This document shows, in pieces, positions 24,863-33,466 of a stretch of 45,848 nt of DNA. The stretch is from Alphaproteobacteria bacterium (GTDB lineage Bacteria > Pseudomonadota > Alphaproteobacteria > Micavibrionales > Micavibrionaceae). Below the pieces are notes generated by a model. It was not told the origin of the DNA, made no database searches, and was given only the letters and a program-made list of their open reading frames with translations. The stretch is from contig JAUHXT010000004.1 of assembly GCA_030426925.1 (NCBI GenBank), forward strand, positions 1 to 45,848, written 5' to 3'. Each line of letters opens with the position of its first letter. Position 1 is the first letter of the stretch. The translations under genes were made by a program, and so were the position numbers.

Positions 24863-25945
24863 CTAAGGGAGCAGGGGGACGTCTTCGGTTATTGCAGGTT
24901 CGGTATAAGTGAAGAGCAGGCCGAACCAGCGCCAGATCGTTTCACCGTTATCGTTTTTTCCGGCCGGCAGGGTGCAGTTGATACGCGCGCGATCTTCGGT
25001 AAAGGGCTGTGAGAGGCGCAGTTCAAAGCGGTCTTCGCCCAGTTTTTCAACTGCCGGTTTGTCCTGGTTGCTGGCGTAGCAGCCAAGGTTTTCAGCCGCG
25101 CCAGCAAAATCCGGGTGCAGGGTAAAGCCGATAGCGGGCGGGTTATCCATCACCACGGTTGTTGCGGGTTGCACATCTGATACGGGCAGGGGCTTTGCCT
25201 GCGCCGCCATGCGGAAGCGTTCAAGATCGCCATAAGCATCGGTCATTAAAAAGCGGGGCAGGGCCGAGAGGTCCGAGCCGTTATAGGTGACGCCTGAATT
25301 CTGGCCCATAGTGGCGGTAAAGTTATAGTCCGTCAGAATACCGGCGTAAGACGCATCAAATTCCCCGAACGGGTAGGCGAAGAAGTCCGGGCGCGCGCCG
25401 AGGTGTTTTTCAAAATCGCCAAGCGCGGTATTCAGGTTTTTGCGGATCGCGGTGTCGCCTTCGCTATACAGGGCGGCATAAGAGGCCGGGTGCATGCCGA
25501 TGGTGGCAAGACCGGAGTGGCCAAGTTTTTTTATGTCTTCCCAGTTCATATACTGACCGCCGGATTCTCCCGCCTGATTTGCCGCGATAAAAACCGTATA
25601 GGGAAAGCCGTGCTCTTCGAGTAACGGCAAAGCATTTTCCAGAACCGAGCGGTAACCGCCATCAAAGGTCAGAACCACCGCGTTCGTTGGTAAAGGAGTA
25701 TCAGTCTTTAGCGCGTTTACAAGGTCAGGCAGTGAAACGACGTTGTAATTGCCATCGGCCAGTTCCTGAATATGCGCGGCGAAAACCGTGGTGGAGAGGT
25801 TGCTGTCGGGGTAGGCGTCTTCGCCAATCCGGTAATACGCGAAAACGGTCGCGGAGATACGGTCATAATCGTTAAACGGACCGGCCATGGCGGCGGACGG
25901 CGCAGCCATGCACAACATTGCGATGATAACGAAAAGGCGTGACAT
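24863..25945 (-). CDS. Polysaccharide deacetylase-like (NodB-fold) secreted protein, altered active site
   Basis: A signal peptide (MSRLFVIIAMLCMAAPSAAMA) precedes a NodB homology domain closest in style to PgaB-like deacetylases: AVVLTFDGGYRSVLENALPLLEEHGFPYTVFIAA, ATIGMHPASYA and FFAYPFGEFD. In active enzymes motif 1 is TFDD and motif 2 is HxxxH; here the metal-binding second Asp is Gly (TFDGG) and the second His of motif 2 is replaced by Tyr. Two metal ligands therefore appear to be missing, so it may be a non-catalytic binder or have changed chemistry. Residues ~265-360 are an extra C-terminal region with two Cys. It is monocistronic. Confidence 0.8.
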   Translation of the reverse strand: MSRLFVIIAMLCMAAPSAAMAGPFNDYDRISATVFAYYRIGEDAYPDSNLSTTVFAAHIQELADGNYNVVSLPDLVNALKTDTPLPTNAVVLTFDGGYRSVLENALPLLEEHGFPYTVFIAANQAGESGGQYMNWEDIKKLGHSGLATIGMHPASYAALYSEGDTAIRKNLNTALGDFEKHLGARPDFFAYPFGEFDASYAGILTDYNFTATMGQNSGVTYNGSDLSALPRFLMTDAYGDLERFRMAAQAKPLPVSDVQPATTVVMDNPPAIGFTLHPDFAGAAENLGCYASNQDKPAVEKLGEDRFELRLSQPFTEDRARINCTLPAGKNDNGETIWRWFGLLFTYTEPAITEDVPLLP

Positions 25946-26074
25946 ATGAGAGTTTCTATCCGCTGTTTGCCCAAAAAGCCAGTGTAATTCAAAAAGGCAT
26001 TAAAAGGCTTGATCTTTTGCCGCAGCCCCATACATTGCCTAGATATATTGGCGTCAGGCAAGGAGAAAGCATCA

Positions 26075-26698
26075 ATGAGCGCAGACCAGAAAATTCAAAC
26101 GTCCGGAAACGGGATTTTAAGCGATGAAGCGCTGGATGTTTTGTTCCGCGAAGCCCGCACCTATAACGGATGGCAGGACAAGCCGGTGAGTGAAGTGTTG
26201 CTGCGCGCGTTGTACGACCTTGTAAAATGGGGGCCGACGAGCGCGAACTGTTCACCGATGCGGGTTGTGTTCATCAACACCGATGAAGGGCGTGAACGGT
26301 TAAAGCCTTTGCTGGCCGCCGGAAATGTCGAAAAAACCATGAGTGCGCCGGTGACGGCCATTCTTGCGTTTGATAAGGAGTTTTATGAACACCTGCCGAA
26401 ATTGTTCCCGCATACCGATGCCAAAAGCTGGTTTGTCGGCAAGGACAAGATGATCGAGGAAACGGCCTGGCGGAACGGGACGTTGCAGGCCGGGTATTTT
26501 ATTATGGCGGCGCGGGCGCTGGGCCTTGATACAGGCGGGATGTCCGGTTTCAACAAGAACGGCACACGCGAAGAGTTTTTCCCCGGTGAAGAGAATATCG
26601 AGGTGAATTTCCTGTGTAACCTGGGCTATGGCGATCCGGAGAGCCTGTTTGACCGTTCCCCGCGTTTTGAATTCGATGAAGTCTGCCGGTTTGCCTGA
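26075..26698 (+). CDS. Nitroreductase family protein, RutE-like (malonic semialdehyde reductase type)
   Basis: FMN-dependent reductase of the nitroreductase fold. The start at 26075 has AGGAGA eight bases before it. [41 protein letters not shown] is the FMN-binding N-terminal signature of the RutE/HadB group, and [21 protein letters not shown] and [11 protein letters not shown] complete the fold. RutE acts in uracil breakdown, but no other rut gene is present, so the substrate here is open; reduction of 3-hydroxypropanoate-type aldehydes, quinones or nitro compounds are possible. Its last 23 bases overlap tsaB, so the two are co-transcribed. Confidence 0.88.
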   Translation: MSADQKIQTSGNGILSDEALDVLFREARTYNGWQDKPVSEVLLRALYDLVKWGPTSANCSPMRVVFINTDEGRERLKPLLAAGNVEKTMSAPVTAILAFDKEFYEHLPKLFPHTDAKSWFVGKDKMIEETAWRNGTLQAGYFIMAARALGLDTGGMSGFNKNGTREEFFPGEENIEVNFLCNLGYGDPESLFDRSPRFEFDEVCRFA

Positions 26699-27392
26699 TC
26701 CTGCGCATAATTTCATTCTTTCGATTGATACAGCGTTGGGGCCGTGCAGTGTTGGCTTGCTGGATGTTGCCAGCGGGGAGGGCGTGTCACGTATTGTGCA
26801 TGAAGAACGCGCGCAGGCGAAAATCCTTGTGCCTTTGATCGAAGAGGTACTAGCGGAAGCGGGTAAGACGTTTGAGGGTATTGATGCTATTGTTACCACG
26901 GTCGGGCCGGGATCTTTCACCGGCCTTCGGTTAAGCCTTTCGACTGCGCGTAGCCTGGGGCTTGCGCTAAACAAGCCGGTGATCGGCATTACAACGCTGG
27001 ATGCTGCGGCACACCAGGTTTTGCAAGGGCAGGAGGCGAAAACGGCCTGTATCGTTTTAGAGACAAAACGGCAGGATTTTTACGCCCGGGCCTATCATTC
27101 CGACCTGTCACCAATGATGGAAATGTGTGCAAGCAGTGGTTCAGATATTATAGAGCAGCTACCTGATTCCATTGATATTTTGTCAGGAGATGCGACCCGG
27201 CGTTTCGTTGAAAACTGCGGGGATGGCCGCGCGATGTTTGGTGAGATTTTGCCGATGGAGGCGCTTGACCCGCTTTTGCTGGGGGCGCTGGCCATGAGGG
27301 AAGAGATTCATTATGATGCGCTGCCTGTTTATTTGCGCGGCGCGGACGTATCCAGCCCGAAACGGGTGCAGCGTGTCATTTCAAAGGCATAA
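26676..27392 (+). CDS. tsaB: tRNA threonylcarbamoyladenosine biosynthesis protein TsaB
   Basis: TsaB is the non-catalytic partner of TsaD in making the t6A modification at position 37 of ANN-decoding tRNAs. The 238-residue protein has the ASKHA-fold start [17 protein letters not shown] and the signature [33 protein letters not shown]. The start at 26676 is chosen because it begins just ahead of the fold; it lies inside the end of the nitroreductase gene (23-bp overlap). The C-terminus ends [14 protein letters not shown], a typical YLR motif. tsaD and tsaE are not in the window. Confidence 0.93.
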   Translation: MKSAGLPDPAHNFILSIDTALGPCSVGLLDVASGEGVSRIVHEERAQAKILVPLIEEVLAEAGKTFEGIDAIVTTVGPGSFTGLRLSLSTARSLGLALNKPVIGITTLDAAAHQVLQGQEAKTACIVLETKRQDFYARAYHSDLSPMMEMCASSGSDIIEQLPDSIDILSGDATRRFVENCGDGRAMFGEILPMEALDPLLLGALAMREEIHYDALPVYLRGADVSSPKRVQRVISKA

Positions 27393-27515
27393 ATCATAAC
27401 AAAGTAATCATCAGATCTTTATTCAGCGAAATGCTTTTTTACTTGAAATTTCCGTATAGGACGGTAGAAATTGCACGCAGTTTATTTTTTTATAATTTAA
27501 CGGTAGGCAAATTTT

Positions 27516-27932
27516 ATGGCGGAGTCAGCAACACATTCAGAGCTTTTAACTTTAACAACGGATATCGTTTCTTCCCATGTGTCCAACAACACTGTCAACC
27601 CGGCGGAAGTTACCAACCTGATCGAACAGGTGTTCAAGACGTTATCGTCGCTGGGCACTGACGGTGTTGTGTTCGGCGAACGCCCGCAGCCAGCCGTTCC
27701 GATCAAACGTTCGGTCACGCCGGATTACATTATCTGCCTGGAAGACGGCAAGAAGCTGAAGATGCTGAAACGTCATTTGAAAACAGCTTACAATATGAGC
27801 CCGGAAGAATACCGCGAGCGGTGGAATTTGCCTGCGGATTACCCGATGGTCGCCCCGAACTATGCCAAGCAGCGAAGCAAGCTGGCCAAAGATATTGGCT
27901 TGGGTACCAGCGCCACTTCTCCAAAGAAATAG
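27516..27932 (+). CDS. mucR: MucR/Ros-family transcriptional regulator
   Basis: A zinc-finger DNA-binding regulator of the type that controls exopolysaccharide, motility and cell-cycle genes in alphaproteobacteria. Of 138 residues, the C-terminal half is strongly conserved: VTPDYIICLEDGKKLKMLKRHLKTAYNMSPEEYRERWNLPADYPMVAPNYA is present in full when read in segments. The finger is of the C-x2-D-x9-H type (Cys in IICLED, His in KRHL), with Asp at the second ligand position as in many MucR proteins. The upstream region is AT-rich with TATAAT at 27491-27496. MucR proteins often repress their own gene and bind AT-rich DNA. proC abuts it on the other strand. Confidence 0.93.
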   Translation: MAESATHSELLTLTTDIVSSHVSNNTVNPAEVTNLIEQVFKTLSSLGTDGVVFGERPQPAVPIKRSVTPDYIICLEDGKKLKMLKRHLKTAYNMSPEEYRERWNLPADYPMVAPNYAKQRSKLAKDIGLGTSATSPKK

Positions 27933-28748
27933 TTATTTCGAGAGTTGTTTGCCGCGGGCAGCGGCGGCTTTTACTGCTTTTGTCAGGATATCCTGAAACT
28001 TTCCATCCATGAGGACGTTCAGCGCGGCTTCGGTCGTTCCGCCGGGGCTGGTGACGTTGCGGCGCAGTGTTGCGGCATCCGTATCCGGCTTGTTTTCGGC
28101 GAGTGCGGCCGCGCCGATGACAGTCTGACGCGCCAGTTTTTCAGCCACGTCTTTCGGCAAGCCGGATGATTTTGCCGCTGCGGCCAGCGCTTCGATCAGG
28201 AAAAAGACATAGGCGGGGCCACTGCCCGATACTGCCGTGATGCTGTCCATCAGGTCTTCATCATCCACCCAGACAACATCGCCGAGGGCGGAGAGCAGGT
28301 CACCGACCATGGACTGGTGTGCCTTTGTCAGCAGGTGTGTGTGCAAGGCGCCGGTAATTCCCTTGCCGATCGCGCCGGGCGTGTTGGGCATGCAGCGGAT
28401 AATCGGCTGTTTGTCATGGAAGTGGCGGTGGAAATTTTCCAGCGTATACCCGGCGGCGATGGAGAGAACCGGAAGATTATGCGGGACGAGTGAGGCTACC
28501 TGCGCCGACAGGTCGGTGATGATTTGCGGCTTTACCGCAATAACAAGGCAGTCCAAATCATTGATACAAGGGGAAAAATCGTACAGGCTTTCAAACGTAG
28601 ACACCGTATCGTTTTTAATTTTTTTCGGCGTGGGGTCGAGAACGTATATATGTTTTGCGATGTTTTTTGCGAGCCAGCCGTCGAGCATCGCGGAGCCCAT
28701 GTGTCCGCAACCGATCAAGCCAAGCGTATATGAGGGGGTACTGGTCAT
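27933..28748 (-). CDS. proC: Pyrroline-5-carboxylate reductase
   Basis: ProC catalyses the last step of proline synthesis, NAD(P)H-dependent reduction of pyrroline-5-carboxylate. The N-terminal Rossmann motif is LGLIGCGHMGSAMLDGW, followed by VIAVKPQ and IIRCMPNTP; the C-terminal dimer domain carries DSITAVSGSGPAYVFFLIEALA and RRNVTSPGGTTEAAL, which bind the substrate. Length 271 is normal. Its stop codon directly abuts the end of mucR with no intergenic base. The upstream ybjN-ubiK pair is on the same strand but separated by 44 bases. Confidence 0.96.
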   Translation of the reverse strand: MTSTPSYTLGLIGCGHMGSAMLDGWLAKNIAKHIYVLDPTPKKIKNDTVSTFESLYDFSPCINDLDCLVIAVKPQIITDLSAQVASLVPHNLPVLSIAAGYTLENFHRHFHDKQPIIRCMPNTPGAIGKGITGALHTHLLTKAHQSMVGDLLSALGDVVWVDDEDLMDSITAVSGSGPAYVFFLIEALAAAAKSSGLPKDVAEKLARQTVIGAAALAENKPDTDAATLRRNVTSPGGTTEAALNVLMDGKFQDILTKAVKAAAARGKQLSK

Positions 28749-28792
28749 AACGATTTTAACCTAGAGGATTTTCACGTTACGCGAAAGAGGGA

Positions 28793-29293
28793 TCAGGAAT
28801 TACCAGCGTTATCCATCAGGGCAAGACCGAGATCACCATCACGGACCGGGCCGTTTTGAGAGAGCAGGTGGAAGACGGGGTAGAAGCGCTCACATTCCTT
28901 TAAGGCGATGTCCATCAGGTCTTCGACGTGCTCAGCGCCGGAGGAGTAGGTCATGCCGCGCATCAGGCTTGTATGGCGGAAACGCGGGGCATGAGTTTCA
29001 TCGTCAATGTCAAAGTGGCCGAGCCACAAAGAGGCGTTGATGGCCGTGATTGTCTTTGCGGCCATGTCGAGGCTGTCTTTCGTAAATGACAGGTCGATAT
29101 CGCAGGAGAACTGGATCGCGCTCATATTTTCATGCCAGGAGAAGTAAAGGCTGTATTCGCAGGCGTTTCCAGTGATCTGAACGCGCAGTTCGTCTTCGTT
29201 CATGCGGTCGAATGTCCAGTCGTTGGCACAAAGGATTTCCTCTACGCTGTCCAGAGGATTGCTGACATCCTCGAATACATCCAGATCAGTCAT
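28793..29293 (-). CDS. YbjN domain-containing protein
   Basis: The 166-residue acidic cytoplasmic protein fits the YbjN domain family (PF10722-type): DWTFDRMNEDELRVQITGNACEYSLYFSWHENMSAIQFSCDIDL is the first half and KTITAINASLWLGHFDID the second, giving a type III secretion chaperone-like alpha/beta fold. In E. coli YbjN is linked to stress and motility; in alphaproteobacteria a YbjN-like gene is commonly beside proC, as here, but its role is unknown. Its first eight bases overlap the end of the ubiK-like gene. Confidence 0.85.
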   Translation of the reverse strand: MTDLDVFEDVSNPLDSVEEILCANDWTFDRMNEDELRVQITGNACEYSLYFSWHENMSAIQFSCDIDLSFTKDSLDMAAKTITAINASLWLGHFDIDDETHAPRFRHTSLMRGMTYSSGAEHVEDLMDIALKECERFYPVFHLLSQNGPVRDGDLGLALMDNAGNS

Positions 29294-29561
29294 TGTTCTT
29301 TTTTCCTGACGATTTTTTTGCTTTTGGTTTTTGTTCCAGCTTTTGCAGGCGTTCTGAGAGTTCGTTTACGCGGGCCTGTAAAGCGTCGTAATCTTCACGT
29401 GAAACCAGATCCAGACGGTCTATGGTTTCATCAATACGAGATTTTATTTCATTACGCATCTGGTGGCGCAGGCTGGCCAGTATGTTGACCGCGCCGCCAG
29501 CGAGACTGGCAATATCGTCCAATGCCCGTACATTGGGTTTTAAATTACCGGGTTTTATCAT
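29286..29561 (-). CDS. UbiK-like accessory protein (BMFP family)
   Basis: The 91-residue protein has the UbiK/BMFP layout: an amphipathic N-terminal helix (ALDDIASLAGGAVNILASLRHQMRNEIKSRIDETIDRLDLVSREDYD is the conserved stretch, read in segments) and a C-terminal coiled coil (ARVNELSERLQKLEQK) with a Lys-rich tail. UbiK helps assemble the ubiquinone biosynthesis complex in proteobacteria. The start at 29561 is chosen because homology begins shortly after it; a start at 29654 would add a basic, unconserved extension. It overlaps the ybjN gene by eight bases. Confidence 0.82.
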   Translation of the reverse strand: MIKPGNLKPNVRALDDIASLAGGAVNILASLRHQMRNEIKSRIDETIDRLDLVSREDYDALQARVNELSERLQKLEQKPKAKKSSGKKNND

Positions 29562-29736
29562 AAGGAATCGACCCTTCAGAGAAATCTGTTGCGTGTTATA
29601 ACGCCGCCGAATTTTGCGTTCAAGAGTAATCGGATTCTTTTTAAAACTATCCACAAGGACGAAATCGATCCTGTCAATTTGAGTTCGAATATTCTATGAC
29701 TATGGGGTTATTTGCAGACAAATATGAGGATGTCAG

Positions 29737-30726
29737 ATGATTATTGTTACAGGCGGTGCCGGTTTTATCGGGTCTAATCTGGTGGCGGGGCTGGAAGAAA
29801 AGGGCCTGCGCGATATTGTCGTATGCGATGTGCTGGGGTCGGAAGACAAGTGGCGCAACCTGGCCAAGCGGGAGATCCGGGATGTGGTTCACCCGGACCG
29901 GTTGTTTGATTACCTGGATACTCATAAGGAAGCGGTCGAGGCGATTTTCCACATGGGGGCGATTTCGTCGACGGTCGAAAAAGATGCCGACCTGATTATC
30001 GATACCAATTTTGTGCTGTCGCGCCGTTTGTGGAAGTGGTGCGCAAAGAATGAAAAGCGGTTCATTTATGCGTCATCCGGCGCCACTTATGGCGGCGGAG
30101 AAAACGGATTTGAAGATTTTGAAGATGTGGATTCATTGGCCAAACTTGCGCCTCTGAACCCGTATGGATGGTCCAAGCATTTGTTCGACCGGCGTGTGGC
30201 GCGTGTGATTAAGGAAAAGCTTGAACCTATTCCGCCACAGTGGGCGGGCCTTAAGTTTTTCAACGTTTACGGCCCAAATGAATACCATAAAGAGGGTCAA
30301 TGCAGCGTCATTTGCTCTTTGTTCCCGCAGGCGAAGGCGGGCGCTGCGGCGCGGCTGTTTAAGTCTTATCACCCGGACTATAAAGACGGTGGGCAGTTGC
30401 GGGATTTTGTCTGGGTCGGGGATTGCGTCAATGTGATGTTATGGCTGTATGACCATCCGGATGTCAGCGGCTTATTCAATGTAGGAACCGGCAAGGCACG
30501 GAGTTTCAAAGACCTTGCCGAGGCAACATACAAATCTGCGGGCGTGTCACCGAAAATCAATTACATCGACATGCCGGAATCCCTGCGCCCCAAATACCAG
30601 TATTATACGCAGGCCAATACCGACAAGCTGCGGTCTGCCGGGTATAATGGCGGGTTTACCGAGCTGGAAGACGGCGTCAAAGAATATGTGCAGCACTTCA
30701 TGGCGAGCGGTGACCCGTACAGGTAA
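29737..30726 (+). CDS. hldD: ADP-L-glycero-D-manno-heptose 6-epimerase
   Basis: HldD (RfaD) makes the heptose donor for the inner core of lipopolysaccharide. It is a short-chain-dehydrogenase-fold epimerase: NADP site VTGGAGFIGSNLV (residues 4-16), substrate region FHMGAISSTVEKD, catalytic SSGATYG and YGWSK (Tyr-x-x-x-Lys), then LKFFNVYGPNEYHKEG. Length 329 is normal. GAGGATG precedes the ATG. It begins a tight plus-strand cluster with lgt, six bases downstream. Confidence 0.96.
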   Translation: MIIVTGGAGFIGSNLVAGLEEKGLRDIVVCDVLGSEDKWRNLAKREIRDVVHPDRLFDYLDTHKEAVEAIFHMGAISSTVEKDADLIIDTNFVLSRRLWKWCAKNEKRFIYASSGATYGGGENGFEDFEDVDSLAKLAPLNPYGWSKHLFDRRVARVIKEKLEPIPPQWAGLKFFNVYGPNEYHKEGQCSVICSLFPQAKAGAAARLFKSYHPDYKDGGQLRDFVWVGDCVNVMLWLYDHPDVSGLFNVGTGKARSFKDLAEATYKSAGVSPKINYIDMPESLRPKYQYYTQANTDKLRSAGYNGGFTELEDGVKEYVQHFMASGDPYR

Positions 30727-30732
30727 TATCCG

Positions 30733-31545
30733 ATGATCCCTTATCCCAATATTGATCCCGTGGCCATTGCATTAGGGCCGTTGCAGATACGGTGGTACGC
30801 GCTGGCGTATTTGTGCGGGTTTTTGCTGGCGTGGGCGTATGCAATCTATCTTGCGAAATTAGACCCTGACAAAAAACCAGGCAAAGAAGATATTGATGAT
30901 TTTCTGCCGTGGGCCATCCTGGGCGTTATTCTTGGCGGACGGATCGGCTATACGATTTTTTACCAGCCTGCGCTGTATTTATCCGATCCGCTGGAGATAT
31001 TGAAAGTCTGGAACGGGGGGATGTCGTTCCATGGCGGGGCGATGGGCGTTATTGCCGCGCTGTTTTTATATTCATGGAAAAAGAATATTCCTTTGTTGCG
31101 GTTGTCCGACATTGTGTGCGCGGGGGTTCCGATTGGACTGCTCCTCGGGCGGGCTGCCAATTTTATTAATGGCGAACTGTTCGGGCGCGCGGCGCCGGAG
31201 GATTTGCCGTGGGCGATGGTATTTCCGCGCGGGGGTGAGATCGCGCGCCATCCGAGCCAGATTTATGAAGCGCTGCTGGAAGGTGCGGTGCTGTTTGCCA
31301 TCCTTTTTGTGCTGGCGCGGATTGGCAAGACGCGCAATATGCCGGGAATGGTGACAGGCGTGTTCCTGGCCGGATACGGGCTGGCGCGGTTCACGGTTGA
31401 ATATTTCCGCGAACCGGATTTCCATCTGGGCCTGATCGGCGGGATTGCATCAATGGGGCAGATCTTAAGCCTGCCGATGATATTGCTGGGGACCGGGGTA
31501 TGCATTTACGCGTTCAAAAAGAACCGCAGCCAAGCCGCAGCATGA
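30733..31545 (+). CDS. lgt: Phosphatidylglycerol-prolipoprotein diacylglyceryl transferase
   Basis: Lgt attaches diacylglycerol to the lipobox cysteine of pre-lipoproteins in the inner membrane, the first step of lipoprotein maturation. The 270-residue polytopic protein has IRWYALAY, GGRIGYTIFYQP, the essential His in MSFHGGAMG (H100) and the signature GLLLGRAANFINGELFGR (R140). The window encodes several substrates, including the lipoproteins at 3014 and 10864. Its end overlaps the start of midA by four bases (ATGA). Confidence 0.97.
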   Translation: MIPYPNIDPVAIALGPLQIRWYALAYLCGFLLAWAYAIYLAKLDPDKKPGKEDIDDFLPWAILGVILGGRIGYTIFYQPALYLSDPLEILKVWNGGMSFHGGAMGVIAALFLYSWKKNIPLLRLSDIVCAGVPIGLLLGRAANFINGELFGRAAPEDLPWAMVFPRGGEIARHPSQIYEALLEGAVLFAILFVLARIGKTRNMPGMVTGVFLAGYGLARFTVEYFREPDFHLGLIGGIASMGQILSLPMILLGTGVCIYAFKKNRSQAAA

Positions 31546-32606
31546 ATGCGCTGGAGGAGATTGTCCGCAGGCGCATTGCGCAGGACGGGCCGATGAGCGT
31601 GTCCGAATTTATGGCGTTGGCGCTGGGTCATCCGCAGCACGGATATTATATGAAGCAGGACCCGTTCGGGGTGGGCGGTGATTTCACAACCGCACCGGAA
31701 ATATCGCAGATGTTCGGGGAGATGATCGGGGCGTGGGTTGCCGATGCGTGGATGAAGTGCGGATCGCCCGAGCGGTTCATATTGTTAGAGTGCGGGCCGG
31801 GGCGCGGGACATTGATGGCCGATATATTGCGTGTCACAAAGGGCGCGCCGGGATTTCATGACGCGGCGGACGTGCATTTGATGGAAACCAGCCCGGTTTT
31901 GCGGGAGAAGCAGAAAGAGACGCTTTCGGAGTATGAAGTGCAGTGGCATGAGACGCTGGAGAGTGTGCCGGATGATGCGCCGCTGTTCGTGATCGGGAAC
32001 GAGTTTTTTGACGCGCTGCCGGTGCAACAATTTATCTATCAGGACGGGCGGTGGTACGAACGGCGGATCGGTTTGGAGGGGGATGCGTTATCCTTCGCCG
32101 CGTGTGATGCGTCCGCACCGGAAATGGCGGGCCTGCCCGCGCCAAAGAATGGGGATGTTTACGAATATTCACCGCTGAGCCGGTCCATCATGGCCGAATT
32201 AAGTGCACGGATTGCAAAGGCTGGCGGGGCAATGCTGTTCATGGATTACGGGTATGACCAAGACGCTTATGGCGATACGTTGCAGGCGGTGAAAGCGCAT
32301 CAGTTTGCACCTGTTCTGGAAAGCGCCGGGGATTGCGATTTGACTGCGCATGTTGATTTTGCAGCGTTAAAGAGCGCTGCATTGGAAGCGGGTTTGGAAT
32401 GTTTTGGCCCGGTGGGACAGGGGGATTTTTTGCGGGCGCTTGGCATTGATGTGCGGGCGCATATGTTGCAGCAGAAGGCCAGTGAAGCGCAGCAAAAGGA
32501 TATTCAAAGTGCGTTGGAGCGCCTGAGCGGTGATGATGCCATGGGGCGGTTGTTCCGCGTGTTCGCGGCGTGCCGCAAGGATGCGTCAATGGAGGGGTTC
32601 GCATGA
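31542..32606 (+). CDS. SAM-dependent methyltransferase, MidA/NDUFAF7 family
   Basis: The 354-residue protein shows the MidA family sequences GPMSVSEFMALALGHPQHGYYM, DFTTAPEISQMFGEMIGAW, the SAM-binding LLECGPGRGTLMADILR and FVIGNEFFDALPVQQF. In mitochondria NDUFAF7 dimethylates an arginine of complex I subunit NDUFS2; the bacterial target (possibly NuoD) is inferred. The start at 31542 overlaps the lgt stop as ATGA, and its own stop overlaps pgeF the same way, so lgt-midA-pgeF form one translationally coupled unit, an order widely found in alphaproteobacteria. Confidence 0.93.
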   Translation: MNALEEIVRRRIAQDGPMSVSEFMALALGHPQHGYYMKQDPFGVGGDFTTAPEISQMFGEMIGAWVADAWMKCGSPERFILLECGPGRGTLMADILRVTKGAPGFHDAADVHLMETSPVLREKQKETLSEYEVQWHETLESVPDDAPLFVIGNEFFDALPVQQFIYQDGRWYERRIGLEGDALSFAACDASAPEMAGLPAPKNGDVYEYSPLSRSIMAELSARIAKAGGAMLFMDYGYDQDAYGDTLQAVKAHQFAPVLESAGDCDLTAHVDFAALKSAALEAGLECFGPVGQGDFLRALGIDVRAHMLQQKASEAQQKDIQSALERLSGDDAMGRLFRVFAACRKDASMEGFA

Positions 32607-33382
32607 TTATCAAGGACCGGAATTTCCTGAACGACCATCCCAAGGCAGAGCATGGGTTTTTCACCCGCATGGGCGGTGTCAGCGATGGCATTTATAAAAG
32701 CCTGAATTGCGGGCCGGGTTCAGGCGATGCGCCGGAGAAGGTGCGCGAGAACCGGGTGTGCGTGGCCGAGGAATTGAAGGTGGCACCGCAAAACCTGCTG
32801 ACCCTGTACCAGATACACAGCGCGGAGTGTATTTACGCGGATGCGCCCTATACGGACGCGCCGCAGGCGGATGCGATTGTGACGGATGTGCCGGAGCTGG
32901 CCATCGGGATTTTGACGGCGGATTGCGGGCCGGTACTGTTTTACGGGGAGAAGGAGGACGGCGCACCGGTTATAGGTGCAGCGCATGCCGGATGGGGTGG
33001 CGCGTTCAAGGGTGTTTTGCAGTCCACAACATCCATGATGACAGAGCACGGGGCTGTTCCGGCCAGTATCCGCGCGGCGCTGGGTCCTTGCATCGGTCAG
33101 GCATCATACGAGGTCAGGACCGATTTCGCCGAACCTTTCCTGGAACAGGACGAGGCCAACGAGCATTTTTTCAAATCCGCGCAGAAAGAGGGACATCTGA
33201 TGTTCGATTTGCCCGGATATATCGCCAGGCGGCTGGCCGAAACGGGGGTGCGGCATGTGTCGTTATCGGGCCTTGATACTTATGCCGACGAGCAGCGGTT
33301 TTTCAGTTACCGCCGGGCGACACACCGGGGCGAAAAGGATTACGGGCGGCAGATTTCCGCGATTGTGATTAAGTCATATTAG
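32603..33382 (+). CDS. pgeF: PgeF/YfiH-family protein (laccase domain; peptidoglycan editing / purine nucleoside phosphorylase)
   Basis: The 259-residue protein has the zinc-site residues of the family: H72 in YQIHSAE, C108 in LTADCGPVLF and H128 in AAHAGWGG, plus LGPCIGQASYEV. Members have been described both as editing factors that remove wrongly built UDP-MurNAc-L-Ser and as purine nucleoside phosphorylase/adenosine deaminase enzymes, so the physiological role is not fixed. The start at 32603 has GGAGG seven bases before it and overlaps the midA stop as ATGA. A long AT-rich hairpin follows its stop. Confidence 0.94.
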   Translation: MIIKDRNFLNDHPKAEHGFFTRMGGVSDGIYKSLNCGPGSGDAPEKVRENRVCVAEELKVAPQNLLTLYQIHSAECIYADAPYTDAPQADAIVTDVPELAIGILTADCGPVLFYGEKEDGAPVIGAAHAGWGGAFKGVLQSTTSMMTEHGAVPASIRAALGPCIGQASYEVRTDFAEPFLEQDEANEHFFKSAQKEGHLMFDLPGYIARRLAETGVRHVSLSGLDTYADEQRFFSYRRATHRGEKDYGRQISAIVIKSY

Positions 33383-33408
33383 GAAAATCAAAAATGTTTG
33401 ATTTTCTT
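33383..33408 (+). terminator. AT-rich hairpin after pgeF
   Basis: GAAAATCAAA (33383-33392) and TTTGATTTTC (33397-33406) form a perfect 10-bp stem with loop AATG, directly after the pgeF stop and before prs. The stem is AT-rich and the following bases (TTAAAAAATATT) are not a clean T-run, so it may be a weak or bidirectional terminator, or an RNA-stabilising hairpin. Confidence 0.5.
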
Positions 33409-33466
33409 AAAAAATATTCCTAAGGTGCAGGCAATCAAAAATAAGGGTGCGAAGAAGGGTTAGTCC

